From: Okapia johnstoni
Lineage: Eukaryota > Chordata > Mammalia > Artiodactyla > Giraffidae
Direction: 5' to 3'
Assembly (NCBI GenBank): GCA_024291935.2
Contig: CM044308.1
Location: 123,406,501-123,470,500 of the forward strand
Length of the DNA stretch: 64,000 nt
Position numbers and translations under genes: made by a program. The first letter of the stretch is position 1. Every line of letters starts with the position of its first letter. Below, piece by piece: positions 46,130 through 58,180 of this stretch. Under the pieces are notes generated by a model. That model was not told the DNA's origin, did not search any database, and worked only from the letters and a program-made list of their open reading frames with translations.

Positions 46130-47480
46130 GAATCCTCTTTTTCTCTTCTTTAACCTTTTATTCTTTGTCAGTTTTTACCGATATAATTTAATTCATATCT
46201 ATTGCTTATACAATGATTAATAAATGTATTAACTTTCCTCTTTCCCTTTTCAAAAACCATTTTTAATCTCATTCTCTATTGTTTGCCCTGTTTCTATTTC
46301 ACAGATTTCCTCTTTCAATTTATTCCTTCTATTTTTTGGTTTAATTATCTCTTATTTTGTATCTTCCTGAGGTAGAATCTTAGGTTTGAAAGAAAAGATT
46401 TTTTTTCTACACAAGCACTTAAAGCTACAACTTCCTCCCCTTTAGTTTTTGATAATCCCACAAATTTTGATAAATTGTGTTCTCATTATAATTTGGTTCA
46501 AATGTTTGCTAACTTCCTTTATGACTTCTTTGTCTGATGTTTAGAATATTTTTTCATTTCCAACTATTTGGAAAATTTTTGGTATTTAAATTAGTAATTA
46601 ATTTCTAATTATATTGTAACTGAAAAACACTCCATGAAACTTTTTTCATTTTAAATTTCTTGACATGTGTTCTGTATTTCAGACTTTTGATAAATGTCCC
46701 ATGACTTTTGATAAATGTTCCATGTGCATTTCAAAAGAATGTATTTTGTTTCTTTATCAATTAGGTAAAATTGGTAGTGTGGTAAAGTTGTTTCTATTCT
46801 TAACAATTTTCTGTCTCCTTATTTATCAGCTACCGAGAAAGGAAAGTTGAAATCACCAATTATAATTTAAATTTGTCTGTTTCTCATTTCAGTTCTGTCA
46901 TTTAACTTTGTTATTAGATGCATACATATTAAGATTTTTGTATCTTTTAGAGAAATTCATCTTTAATCTTTATGTAAAATACTTCTATATTTTCAGCAAT
47001 ATTTCTTGTACTGAAGATTATATTGTCTGATATTAATATAGCTTCTTCAGTTTTTTATGATTAGAGTTTTCATAATATAGCTTTCCATTCTTTTTTAAAA
47101 ATTAGCTTTATTGTGCTATAATTTACATACTGTAAAATTAACCCCTTTAAAGTATACAAGCGGCTTTCAATATATTCAGACTTATGCAATTACTGCCTCT
47201 ATTCAATACTAGAACATTTTGCCACCCCAAAAAGAAACCATGCACTCATTAGCAATCATTTCTCCTTTCACCTAGCCCTTGGCAACCACTAATTTACTTT
47301 CTGTCTTTATAGATTTGCTTATTCCAAACATTTCATGTAAATGAAATCATACAATACGTGGCCTAGTGTGGCTGGTTCTATCACTTAGCATGTTTTCAAG
47401 ATTTATTCATGTTGTAATAGGTATCAGGGCTTTATTCCTTTTATGGCTGAATAATATCAGGACTATAATCCATTTTAAGT
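46130..47480 (-). mobile_element. Old L1 (L1M/HAL1-like) fragment
   Basis: Reversed LINE text: 'tgttctcattataatttggt', 'gtctgatattaatatagctt', 'agctttattgtgctataatt', 'ggcaaccactaatttacttt', 'ctggttctatcacttagcat', 'ttttatggctgaataatatc'. Highly diverged; likely more than one fragment. Confidence 0.65.
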
Positions 47481-47530
47481 TATATTTTTGTGGATGATAT
47501 AAATTAGGAGTTCAGCTCTGTTATTTTACA

Positions 47531-47730
47531 GGCTCAGATAGTAAAGATGATGTCTGCAATGCAGGAGACATGAACTCAATCTCTGGGTCAGGAGGATCCC
47601 CTGGAGAAGGGAATGGCTATCCACTCCAGTGTTCTTGCCTAGAGAATCCCATGGACAGAGGAGCCTGGTGGGCTACAGTCCATGGAGTTGCAAAGAGTTG
47701 GACACCACTGAGTGACTAACACTAACTTTT
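47531..47730 (+). mobile_element. Bov-tA SINE, head shortened
   Basis: The first bases of the tRNA head are missing ('ggctcagatagtaaagatga'), then the normal body 'aggatcccctggagaaggg' and 'gttggacaccactgagtgac'. Nested in L1. Confidence 0.9.
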
Positions 47731-47739
47731 CATACATTT

Positions 47740-48070
47740 AGCCCAGTACTTCTTGTTGAAAAGACCATTTTCCCCCAATAAATCATCTTGGTATCCTTGT
47801 CAAAATCAGTTGACTATAAATGTAGTCAACTGATGACTTTAAGACTCCCAATTCTGTTCCATTGATCTGTCTGTCCTTATGCCAGTGCCATATTGTCTTG
47901 ATTATTGTTGCTTTGATATCAGGGGGAAAGTTTTGATATCAGGGAATGTGAATCCTCTAACTTTGTTCCTTCAAAAGATGGTTTTGTTTAATCTGAATCT
48001 CTTCATTCCATATGAATTTTAGTATGAAAAATTTAGAAATTTTTGCCAATTTCTGCAAAAAAAAAAAAAG
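47740..48070 (-). mobile_element. Old L1 ORF2 fragment
   Basis: 'gactcccaattctgttccat', 'atgccagtgccatattgtct', 'gtgaatcctctaactttgtt' are reversed L1 ORF2 sequence. It may continue the L1 left of the SINE, out of collinear order. Confidence 0.7.
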
Positions 48071-48860
48071 AAGACAACTGAGATTTTCTTTCATGGTGTG
48101 ATGTCAATCAGCTCTAGCACACATTAGTGATGGTTTAATGACACCATCTTCCCACACATTTTAGCTCTCTGATTTTTTGTTCCTTTTTTCCCTTTATTCC
48201 ATGCCTTTTTATAGGTTGAACTATCTTAGAAGTTTGTTTAGTCTTCTCTATTGAATTATTTCCTATACCTCCACATTCTACTTATACCCCTAGCCCAAAG
48301 CAATCATTAGTTTATTTTCTATCCCTATGGTCTTCCTTGTCTTGACTTTTCATGTAAATGAAATCACACATTTTTTCTTTTGTGTCTGGCTTCTTTCACT
48401 GAGAAATACACTATTATTTGCGGTTTGTCTGTTCTTTTTTTTAATACCCTTTTTTCGATCTCTACTTCAGCTTTGACAGTTTCCTTATTCAAGTTCACTT
48501 ATTCTTTTTTTCTGCAGTGTCTAGTATACTAAGTCCAGTGGATTTTTTTATTTCAGATATTTTAATTTTCAGATCTAGAAGTTTGACTTGACTTTTTTTA
48601 TAGTGTCCATCTCTTTCTTCATTGTATATATGCTTTCCTTAAATCTTTACAGTTATTAAAGCTGATTTGTAGTCCTTTTCTGTTAATTCTGGGTTTGCTT
48701 CCATTAACTAATTTTCTTCTGGTTACGGGTCACATTTTTCTGATTCTTGCACTTCCAGTAAATTTTTGCTGTGTCCCTTCTATTGTGAATGTCATCATAT
48801 AAAGTGTATGAATGTTTTTTAATCCTATTTTGAAGAAGGTTGTGTTTTATTCCTGAGAGC
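48071..48860. mobile_element. AT-rich old L1-like sequence
   Basis: 48330-48410 has L1 3'-UTR wording ('tcatgtaaatgaaatcacac', 'gtctggcttctttcactgag'). 48420-48860 is T-rich LINE-like text. Assignment is tentative. Confidence 0.4.
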
Positions 48861-49089
48861 AGTTACTCTGTTGCAGCTCCCCTTAATCTTTCTGAGACTT
48901 GTCTCAAAGCTTTGCTAGTACTTGTGTAGCGTAACCTATATGTCGTGGTAATTTAGCTCTAGCATTGGCAGAGCCTATCTGGAGCCTCTACTGAATGCCC
49001 AGTTGTTCAAGGATGTTTCTCTACTTGCTCAGGTACAGACATTGAATGTCTTCTAATTCTATGGATACTCTAGTGGTTTTTCAGCTTAT

Positions 49090-49150
49090 AGTTCCCAAGT
49101 CTTCTGCATTACCAGCAGATTCTTTACCATCTGAGCCACCAGGGAAGCCC
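49090..49150 (-). mobile_element. SINE tRNA-head fragment
   Basis: A 60-bp piece with 'cttctgcattaccagcagat', 'tctttaccatctgagccacc' and 'agggaagccc', the tRNA-side end of a Bov-tA-like SINE in reverse without its body. Confidence 0.75.
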
Positions 49151-50104
49151 TTTCTAATTTTTTCAGCTTGTAGTTCCCTGGTAGTTGTCCTTATGTGGCC
49201 TCATTGAGTGTCACCCCATGCAATGCAGGGAGAAGTATTGCACCTAAGACGCAAAGGGATCCCTATGAAGATTTCTGGAGCTCTTATTCTGTGCACCTTC
49301 CATTCTCTTGTTTTCTGTGCCACAGATTCTAGCTGCCTCAGCTCCCTTCACCCCTGATCTCTATCTTTTAGTTCAGTGAGACAATTGTGCTTTGCTTAGG
49401 TTCTCTCTCCTCCCGCATGGCCTGGAATTTGCTTCCACGCAGTCAGTCTGGGTAACTGTAGGTTTACTTTGCTTGTTTTCCATCTCTCAGAGATAATAGT
49501 CCTGTACTGCCTATAATCCAATTTCCGAAGATAGTTGTTTCAAACAATTTACCCAGTTTTCTAGTGTTTTACCACAGGAGAGTTAGTCTAGTACCAGCAC
49601 CCTATCATGGCAAAAACTTTTAAGTTCCAAGACTGTACATATTTAAACAAGAAATATTCTTTTCCAAGAGATATTTTATCACTTTAAAAAGTATTTTTAA
49701 ATGACTTTTAAATTGGAATATTAAAATAAAGGGATATTAGAATAAATTGAAAATAAATGTGAGAAATCAGCAAGGTATTTTACTGTAGTTACCTTCATGG
49801 AGGGCAATAAAAAACAAAACTTTGACCCAAATGGTAATTAGGAGCTTATGTCAAGATTTTTCAGTGAATTTCCCTTCCATTTTTATCTCTTCCTGCATCT
49901 TCTAAAGATAAGCCATTCATTTGCAAAATGTTTTTCTTCTGAAAAGAAATTATTTCTAAAGGGGGTTTATATTTGATTTAAGATAGTTATTTGGAGAATA
50001 TTTAAGTACAAAAAATATATCTTAAATTATTCTCCAAGTGGAAATTGCATTGGCTAGATAATTACATGGGTCAGAATAAATGTAAAGCCCAGCTTTCCTC
50101 TATC
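49151..50104. other. Intergenic, no recognised feature
   Basis: No gene or named repeat recognised. Confidence 0.5.
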
Positions 50105-50540
50105 AATCTGATAATAATACTACTAATAATAGCTGATACTTATATATATTTTATTATGTACCAAGTAATCCAAGTGCTTTATATTCTGTGCTGTGCTTAG
50201 TTGCTCAGTTGTGTCTGAATCTTTGTGACCCCATGGACTGTAGCCCTCCAGGCTCCTCTCTCCGTGGGGATTCTCCAGGCAAGAATACTGGAGTGGGTTG
50301 CCATGCCCTCCTCCAGGGGATCTTCCCAACCCAGGGATAGAACCCAGGTCTCCCCCATTGCAGGTGGATTCTTTACCTTCTGAGCCACCAGGGAAGCCCA
50401 GTGCTTTATATATGTTAATATATATCTTGCTTAATAAGCCTATGAGGTAAATGTTATAATTTACTTACTCTGCCAATGAAGAAACAGACCTACAGAGAGA
50501 TTAAATAATTTTTCCAAGGTCACACAGCTAGAATGATTCA
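50105..50540 (-). mobile_element. MIR SINE split by a Bov-tA
   Basis: Left part 'taatagctgatacttatata' and 'accaagtaatccaagtgctt'; right part 'gcctatgaggtaaatgttat', 'gaagaaacagacctacagag', 'tttccaaggtcacacagct'. Together they give MIR in reverse order, interrupted at 50185-50399. Confidence 0.75.
50185..50399 (-). mobile_element. Bov-tA SINE nested in MIR
   Basis: From 'gtgctgtgcttagttgctca' (left) to 'gagccaccagggaagccc' (right). Perfect 12-bp duplication agtgctttatat at 50173-50184 and 50400-50411. Confidence 0.96.
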
Positions 50541-51089
50541 AATATATTCTGAATAAATTTTGGAGAAGGTGCTTCTGACCAAGCCAAAAAGCAGACTTCA
50601 CTAAATGAGGTTTACAATTACATTTACAATCCCTTTTGATTGCTGGCTCAAGGCCCAAACTCATACTCATACCTAAGGCAGATCTTGCCAAATTAAGTCA
50701 ACTGGAATGTTGCCTGCATTCATTGTATAAAATTTGTATCATCACACATATCCTATAACTCAGGCTAGAAATTTGGGCAGAAGTGGTCATTCACATCAAC
50801 AGTATAATTTGGGTCGAAAAAACTGAAGATTTTGCTAGCATCACAATAGCTTTATTTAAGACATTGTTCATGTCTATTTAAATGAAAACAAAGTTCTAGG
50901 TTGGTTCACTGAAAGAAATCTTATCTTTCCTTACAGGGTTGGAGGTTGAGAGACTTGGAAAGTAGCTATGCTTTTTGAATTCTTGGCAGGAGACAAATCT
51001 TCCTTTCAGCACATAGAATCTTAGTGGTTGAACTCTGTATGTGTTAAAAGCACGCAGAAGAGAATTGCTCACCTTATTTGTTAGAGAAT
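50541..51089. other. Intergenic, no recognised feature
   Basis: No gene or named repeat recognised. Confidence 0.5.
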
Positions 51090-51100
51090 CTAGTGATAGA

Positions 51101-51381
51101 CGGAGAAGGCAATGGCACCCCACTCCAGTACTCTTGCCTGGAAAATCCCATGGACGGAGGAGCCTGGTAGGCTACAGTCCATGGGGTTGCTAAGAGTCGG
51201 ACACGACTGAGTGACTTCACTTTCACTTTTCCCTTTCATGCACTGGAGAAGGAAATGGCAACCCACTCCAGTATTCTTGCCTGGAGAATCCCAGGGATGG
51301 CAGAGCCTGGTGGGCTGCCGTCTACGGGGTCGCACAGAGTCAGACACGACTGAAGCGACTTAGCAGCAGCAGCAGCAGCAG
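51101..51381 (+). mobile_element. Bov-A2 SINE with (CAG)n tail
   Basis: Two BovA units ('ggagaaggcaatggcacccc' and 'ggagaaggaaatggcaaccc') joined by a CACTTTCACTTTT linker, ending in about six CAG units. An 11-bp duplication ctagtgataga is at 51090-51100 and 51382-51392. Confidence 0.95.
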
Positions 51382-51409
51382 CTAGTGATAGAGGCACAGT
51401 GCTCAGAAG

Positions 51410-52350
51410 TGTACATGGTAACAACAGACTGGTTCCAAATCGGGAAAGGAGTACATCAAGGCTATATATTGTCACCCTGCTTATTTAACTTATATGCAGA
51501 GTACATCATGCAAAATGCCGGGCTGGATGAAGCACAAGCTGGAATCAAGATTGCCGGGAGAAATATCAGTAACCTCAGATATGCAGGTAACACCACCCTT
51601 ATGGCAGAAAGCGAAGAAGAACTAAAGAGCCTCTTGATGAAAGTGACAGAGGAGAGTGAAAAAGTTGGCTTAAAACTCAACATTCAAAAAGGAAGAGCAT
51701 GGCATCTGGTCCAATCACTTCATGGCAAATAGATGGGGAAACAATGGAAACAGTGACAGACTTTATTTTCTTGGGCTACAAAATCACTGCAGATGGTGAC
51801 TTCAGCCTTGAAATTAAAAGACACTTCTTGGAAGAAAAGCTGTGGCCAATCTAGACAGCATATTAAAAAGCAGAGACATTACTTTGCCAACAAAGGTCCG
51901 TCTAGTCAAAGCTATGGTTTTACCAGTAGTCATGTATGGATGTGAGAATTGGACTATAAAGAAAGCTGAGCACTGAAGAATTGATGCTTTTGAACTGTGG
52001 TGTTGGAGAAGACTTTTGAGAGTCCCTTGCACAGCAAGGAGATCCAACTAGTCCATCCTAAAGAAAATCAGTCCTGAATATTCTTTGGAAGGACTGATGT
52101 TGAAGCTGAAACTCCAATACTTTGGCCACTTGCTGCAAAGAACTGACCCATTAGAAAAGACCCTGATGCAGGGAAAGATTGAAGGAGGGAGGAGAAGGGG
52201 ATAACAGAGGATGAGATGGTTGGATGACATCACCAACTCGATGGACATGAGTTTGAGTAATCTCCGGAAGTTGGTGATGGACAGGGAAGCCTGGCGTGTT
52301 GCAGTCCATGGGGTTGCAAAGAGTCGGACACGATTGAGTGACTGAACTGA
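51410..52350 (+). mobile_element. BovB LINE 3' portion, mutated motif C
   Basis: 5'-truncated just before TDWFQIGKGVHQG. The first frame (51385-51732) has YAGNTTLMAES where YADD is expected, so the RT catalytic pair is lost. Later indels break the C-terminal region. It ends 'gagtgactgaactgaa'. Confidence 0.95.
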
Positions 52351-52516
52351 AGCATGTTTAGTCTACCCATTCAGCAGAGTTCACTCGCCAGCTCAAGTGT
52401 GAACTTTTTTTTTCATATCCCATCTTAATTTTATTCTTGAGCTTATTTGCCAGTCATTCTCAACACCACAGAAAACTGAATAGTTGTGTGAGTATGTAGC
52501 TGTGCTAAGACAAGAA

Positions 52517-52722
52517 TGGGCTTCCCGGATGGCACTAGTGGTAACGAACCCACCTGCTAATGCAGGAAATGCAGGTTCCTTGGGAAGAGCCCCTGGAGAA
52601 GGGAACGGCAACCCACTCCAGTATTCTTGCCTGGAGAATCCAAGGGACAGAGGAACCTGATAGGCTATGGTCAATAGGATCACAGGCAGACACGACTGAA
52701 GTGACTTAGCACACATACATGC
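52517..52722 (+). mobile_element. Bov-tA SINE, internally shortened
   Basis: 'gggcttcccggatggcacta' to 'gacttagcacacatacatgc', with a short deletion in the middle of the head. Perfect 10-bp duplication aagacaagaa at 52507-52516 and 52723-52732. Confidence 0.94.
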
Positions 52723-52732
52723 AAGACAAGAA

Positions 52733-53228
52733 CGCTTAATTTTGTGAACTTTTGGAAAAAAGCTCAAATAGAATTACATTAGCTCTTTTGTATCTTATCA
52801 TCATACATATCCTGTAACTGAAACCATGATTTAAAGTGGGAGCAGCAGACTTTGGAGACTAGGTGGGGTTGGATGAAGCTCAGCATACCCTATCTGAAAA
52901 CATATTTCGATAAATTTTTCTTCTGGGAAACCAGGGAACTGAACAATTAAAAACTTTCATATGGTACTGGGCAGGGCAATGTCTAGTAGCTACAGCTAAT
53001 AAATTGGTTTTGGAGAACTGGAATACGTAATGGAAGAGTGAGAAAGCATTGACTTGTCATGCACATTAATACCAATCTGATGCATTTGTAAATTTATGAC
53101 ATTAATAATCTAAGTACATAAATGAACATAATTTTATGATTGTGAAATAAAGGACCTAATTTCTAAGAAAATCATGTGAATTAAAAGGAGTCAGATATTT
53201 CAGATCACCATTGTTTAAAAAGTCATCT
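52733..53228. other. Intergenic, no recognised feature
   Basis: No gene or named repeat recognised. Confidence 0.5.
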
Positions 53229-53410
53229 TGGAACTTCCCCAGTGGTCCAGTGGTTAAGACTCCACATTCCCAATGCTGGGGCCCCAAGTTCGATCTCTGG
53301 TGAGGGAACTAGATCCTGCATGCCTCAGTTAAGAGACTGTATGCCATAACCAAAAGATGCTGTGTGCTGCAACTAAGACCCAGTGCAGCCAAATAAATAC
53401 ATATTTTTTA
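53229..53410 (+). mobile_element. CHR-type SINE
   Basis: 'aacttccccagtggtccagt', 'ggccccaagttcgatctctg', 'ggaactagatcctgcatgcc', 'taagacccagtgcagccaaa' and an A/T-rich tail. Short repeats 'aaagtcat' at both ends may be its target duplication. Confidence 0.85.
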
Positions 53411-54916
53411 AAGTCATTGTGATAGTTATGGAAATATTTTAAATTAGCTGAACTATTTTCCAAAGTCTAAGTCAATAAAAAAATCCCCATTGCAATTTTG
53501 AAGATGAGTTAATTCGTCTGAAAATAGGACAGTTTTTGCCAGGAATTTTAACACACAAAATCTGTTAACATACAGAATCATATTCGGAAACCAATTATTT
53601 GCAATGCAGATCAAACCTGCCTAAAGAACAGAAAATGTTCATTAAGAATTTAATAAACAAAAAGTCAATATTTGCAAATATGCTATTCATTGAGGTATTA
53701 TGGGTTTGAAAATTGTCAATAAAAATTATAACACAGGAATTTAAATACATCTTTAAATTTTTTCTTATTTACTCAAAAAGTATTTTAAAATGAACTTTAT
53801 CATTTAATTCCCTGAATTAAGGTTTCTTAGCAGGTGGGCACATTCCATCTGCTAATTTACCAGTTATTTGAGTCTCTCACCAACTGAAGTATTTCTAAAT
53901 ATGGGCTATTTATACACACTGCTCATGGGTGAGCTGTTAGCCCTCAGCTGCCCGTGTCTTCAAAGATACACTACTCCACCCCATGAGGTGTAAGTAACAT
54001 CAAGTCTATTTCCATTTTCACAATTTAAGTGGAAACTGCTTAAACCCATTCAAGCCAGATGGGAAGGAAATCCTACAGTACACTCTTGGTGTTCCCTCAA
54101 TCCTTTTGCTCATCCAAAAATTGTGGTGGCTTTTTATCCAACCAAGAGGTCCATCAACTTTCACTTCTATCTGGAGAGGAACTTTGTGTCTTAAGAGCTG
54201 CTGTTATTTTGTGGTCATCGTTCCTTGCTGCTACACACTGTCCCTTGGGTGTGGCCACTTGACTGTCCAGAGCTGCAGGGAAGTCACCCTCCACAAATGT
54301 CTGATGCAAGTCATCCTAAGCTTTCAAAGGAGACCACATCTGGAAGGGGCTGCACTTTATCCAAGAGTTCTTCCTCGGGCTCTCTGTACATCACTTAAGT
54401 GTCCAGAGGTGCTGTGCTTGAGCTGATTAGAGGGTCAGCCCATCACAAAATAGGCAACTACTGTTGCTCTTTCCAGTCTCAGAAATTTGGGGAGCCTGCT
54501 GGAGGCATTGACCAGCCTCCTTTCCCTTCTAGCTCTAAAGACATGGAGTGTTTATTCTACATCCTTTATCAGAAAACAGAACGTGCTTGCCTTTGAGATG
54601 GGCCGAGATTATTTTTAATGGGAAATACACCCTCTGCTTCCCTGATCAGTCATCCTGCCTAGGATAATCCAAGAGAATCTCTGGCATCTATCTTGCTAAC
54701 ACAACAAATTCATAACCACCGCTACTACCGACAGCAACATGATTCAAAACAGAAGTTAAATCTTCGGTGGCCACCCCATCACTTTTATACCATTGTGTAG
54801 CATGCGTATCACCAAATGCCTCTCTATATTTTAAAACCTCTACTGTTTCCAATGAACCACCTGTATCTTCTCTTAAGTACTGAATTTAGATAACAATTTC
54901 TTTTTGTCTATTCTCC
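53411..54916. other. Intergenic, no recognised feature
   Basis: About 1.5 kb without young repeats. Overlapping ORFs near 54059-54596 have no recognised domain, and I see no splice structure to support a gene. Confidence 0.5.
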
Positions 54917-54927
54917 AAGTAGGAACT

Positions 54928-55202
54928 GCTGCTGCTGCTGCTAAGTCGCTTCAGTCGTGTCCGACTCTGTGCGACCCCAGAGACGGCAGCCCACCAGGCT
55001 CTACCGTCCCTGGGATTCTCCAGGCAAGAATACTGGAGTGGGTTGCCATTTCCTTCTCCAAAGCATGAGAGTGAAAAGTGAAAGTGAAGTCGCTCAGTCG
55101 TGTCCGACTTTCAGCGACCCCATGGACTGCAGCCCACCAGGCTCCTCCGTCCATGGGATTTTCCAGGCAAGAGTACTGGAGTGGGTTGCCATTGCCTTCT
55201 CC
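54928..55202 (-). mobile_element. Bov-A2 SINE (first of pair)
   Basis: Starts with a GCTGCTGCTG tail, then 'taagtcgcttcagtcgtgtc', a second unit after 'gtgaaagtgaagtcgctcag', ending at 'gccattgccttctcc'. An 11-bp duplication aagtaggaact is at 54917-54927 and 55203-55213. Confidence 0.95.
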
Positions 55203-55212
55203 AAGTAGGAAC

Positions 55213-55760
55213 TAGAGTAGTACTATTTAATAGAGCTTTCTGCTGCTGTTGCTGCTAAGTCGCTTCAGTCGTGTCCGACTCTGTGCGACCCCATAGACGG
55301 CAGCTCACCAGGCTCCGCCAGCCCTAGGATTCTCCAGGCAAGAATACCGGAGTGGGTTGCCATTTCCTTCTCCAGGGCATGAAAGGGAAAAGCGAAAGTG
55401 AAGTCGCTCAGTCGTGTCCGACTCTTAGCGACCCCATGGACTGTAGCCTACCAGGCTCCTCCGTCCATGGGATTTTCCAGGCAAGAGTACTGGAGTGGGG
55501 TGCCATTGCCTTCTCCAGTAGAGCTTTCTAGAGTAGTACTATTTAGTAGAGCTTTCTGTGATGATGAAAATATTCTCTAGCTGTGCTATTTAATATGGTA
55601 GCCACTAGGCCCACGTGGCAATTCAGCACTTGACACGTGGAACATGCAACTGAGAAACTGAATTTTTAATTTTGCTTGATTTTAAATAAATTTAAATGGC
55701 ATGCATGGCTAACAGCTAATGCATTGGACAAAGTGTCCGCCTTAATTACTCTTTATGAAA
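55213..55760 (+). mobile_element. Old nonautonomous DNA transposon, interrupted by Bov-A2
   Basis: 'tttaatagagctttct', then (after the SINE) 'tgatgatgaaaatattctct', 'gctatttaatatggtagcca', 'ggcaattcagcacttgacac', 'ggctaacagctaatgcattg' follow a common mammalian MITE-like element with opposing ends. Family not named. Confidence 0.5.
55242..55518 (-). mobile_element. Bov-A2 SINE (second of pair)
   Basis: Same structure and orientation as the neighbour 40 bases to the left. An 11-bp duplication tagagctttct is at 55231-55241 and 55519-55529. A further copy of the flank lies at 55530-55557. Confidence 0.95.
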
Positions 55761-57782
55761 GAAATTAATCAAAATTCATTTCCAGAGTGAATTTTTTTTC
55801 TGAACTCTGAGCTTAAACTCCTCTTGAAATCAAGCCAAACAAATACTTCATCTGGTATTTTACAAAGACACACATGCTTGAAATATGTATTTTTGTTCTT
55901 TTATCAAAACAAAAGATTATTATAAACTTTGGAACCAGATATTTTTGCTGGATAAGCCTTACCCATCAGCCTTTCCCTCTTCCACAGCCTGCCTCTTATA
56001 AGTTAAACATTTGCAGTGGTAACATAAATAATTTCTCTCCAAAATTAACACACACCGAATTTCAAGTGCAGAGGGACATTCTTCACCCCCACAACCCATC
56101 TTTCTGTCAACATAACCTGTCTCACAAAGCTGTTCTATGAATTGAGTAACTTATGAATGTGTTTTTTTACCTCTTAAGAGTAAGACTCTACTGTGTAGAG
56201 AAATTGGATATTAAAAATAAATGTGAACTGATGTTATTTCTTTGGGCTTACTATCTCTTTGACAACTTGCCTTCAACTTAAACAGGACTGAACTTGGTTA
56301 AGAGTCTCATCTAACAGACTGGGGTTTCTGTCCTACCCCCAAACTAAATATATATGAAGCTCAATTGTCTTCAGCAGGAGGTATTTTAATTTACCACAAG
56401 GCCAGAGTTTGCCCATGGTTATTTTTAGAAGCCTGTTCATATTGGACAATTATTTACTCTGTCATAGGGGCTAAAGTTAGCTGCCAAAAATCCATTTATC
56501 TTCCCATTCATTCACTGGGCCCCCAGTCTCTAAAATTATTTTCTTAAGTGTCTGACTACTCAGGAATAACTCCAGTGTTCAAACATCATACATTTTGGGA
56601 TAGCTGAATCTGCAAAAAAAGAATGAATCACTTTTGCTTCTGTGTCAAAAAGGCTAAGGAATTTCACTTGGAAAAGATGTCTATATTTAGGAAGTCTAGT
56701 TTATGCAACTTGTGGTCAGTAGGTCTTTTAATAAACAATTGACGTACCTGAGCTCTGAGGAATCTGTTTGAATAGAATTACAATTCAAATGCATTTACTC
56801 CTTTGCCCAACAAATTATTTTCTACTGGAATGAAAGATTACAGTTGATTTCAAGAATGTATTTTGCCCCAGACTGTCTAATATAGTCACCTGGGGGATGC
56901 ACCATGGCTATAATAATAATTTATTCAAGAACTCAAAGCTGCTGTATAGTCTATACAAGTATCATGGAAAATATACTTCATTTAAAATGCTTGTGTTGAA
57001 GAAGTCATACATTAGAGTGTGCATCAGCAATGTACCAACAGGGATGTGTACTACACAAATGCCAGGAAATCCAGGCTGAGGCTTTAGAAGTTTTCTCCTG
57101 TGGGTCTGAGCATTAAAAAAAAATTTACATACTGAAGGAAGCCTACTTGTACCGAACAGTAGTAACACTGCATCACTGGGTTGGTCTCTGAGCCCAAATT
57201 GGGATTGATTAAATCTCTCATCCACACCACTCTATGACTAGGGACAAGCACATGAGAAACGCATAGATATAAATTATTTATTTCTATTGTACTTAGCAGA
57301 ATGGGATCTGTGCCCTTTAAAAATTAATTACATAGATACTGAGATGGGTAACTTGGAGTCAGTGAAGGGTTTGTTATACTGAGCATGTTTCCTGTTTTCA
57401 CCAAAGAAGTGATAGAAATAAAGGGATTCCTATCATAGCAAGAATTTGCTGAAGGGGGGAAATTAACTTCCTAAAGGAAGTAATGAGATGCAAAGACAAC
57501 TCTTGGAGAATTGATACAATCTCTGTCCCTAAAATATGTCAAAAAATAGGTTACTCCTCATTTGTCTGATAGGAGGATCTTAAATGCAACTTCGTTGGAA
57601 ATAGGGCTGTTCTACAACTAAGGCTGGAAATTGCCTGTATGGGGCTGTAAATCCAAGATATAGCTGTTTCCCCATGTATTTCTTTGCTGTGTACCCTACC
57701 ACAGACCTTGCTTTGCAACTGAGCTAGTAGAACTCAATAGTTATTTGTTGGATCAATTGAATAAATGCAGGAAGAAATAAGG
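55761..57782. other. Intergenic, no recognised feature
   Basis: About 2 kb free of recognisable repeats or genes; the largest such gap in the right half of the window. Confidence 0.5.
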
Positions 57783-58180
57783 AATTTATTTATCTATTAC
57801 TATGCAACAACAGTACCTTGTATTTAGCAGCTTAGAACACAATCATTTATGATCTCACAGTTCATGTGGATCAGGAATTTGGGAATGGTTCAGCTTGGTG
57901 GTTCTAGCTTAAGGTTTCTCATGAGTTGCAGTCAAGATGTTGGCTGGGCTGTGGAGGCAGAGACTGGGGCCTCTCTGCTGCTGGAGTCTGGGAGCCAAAG
58001 GGCAATGATTAGGGACAGGTGGCAAGCACAACAAAGCAAGGGGTGGAAATCCCAAATTGAGGGTTACGTGAAATTTGGTCAGAGGAAATGGAACTATATA
58101 ATGAAAAGCTCTAGGAGGAGTCAGAATGTCAGGCCAAATGAAGATGAGTGGGAGTGAGCCAAGGAGCAAACAGATAGTGC
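57783..58180. mobile_element. Ancient mammalian repeat, family not named
   Basis: 'ctattactatgcaacaacag', 'cagcttagaacacaatcatt', 'gatctcacagttcatgtgga' resemble the family at 23135-23540 and 39335-39700. The ORF 57849-58157 reads across it by chance. Confidence 0.5.

Noticed and set aside
54059..54596. Overlapping ORFs of 65-106 codons as a possible gene
   Set aside because: No known domain, no splice or poly-A context, and codon use looks random.
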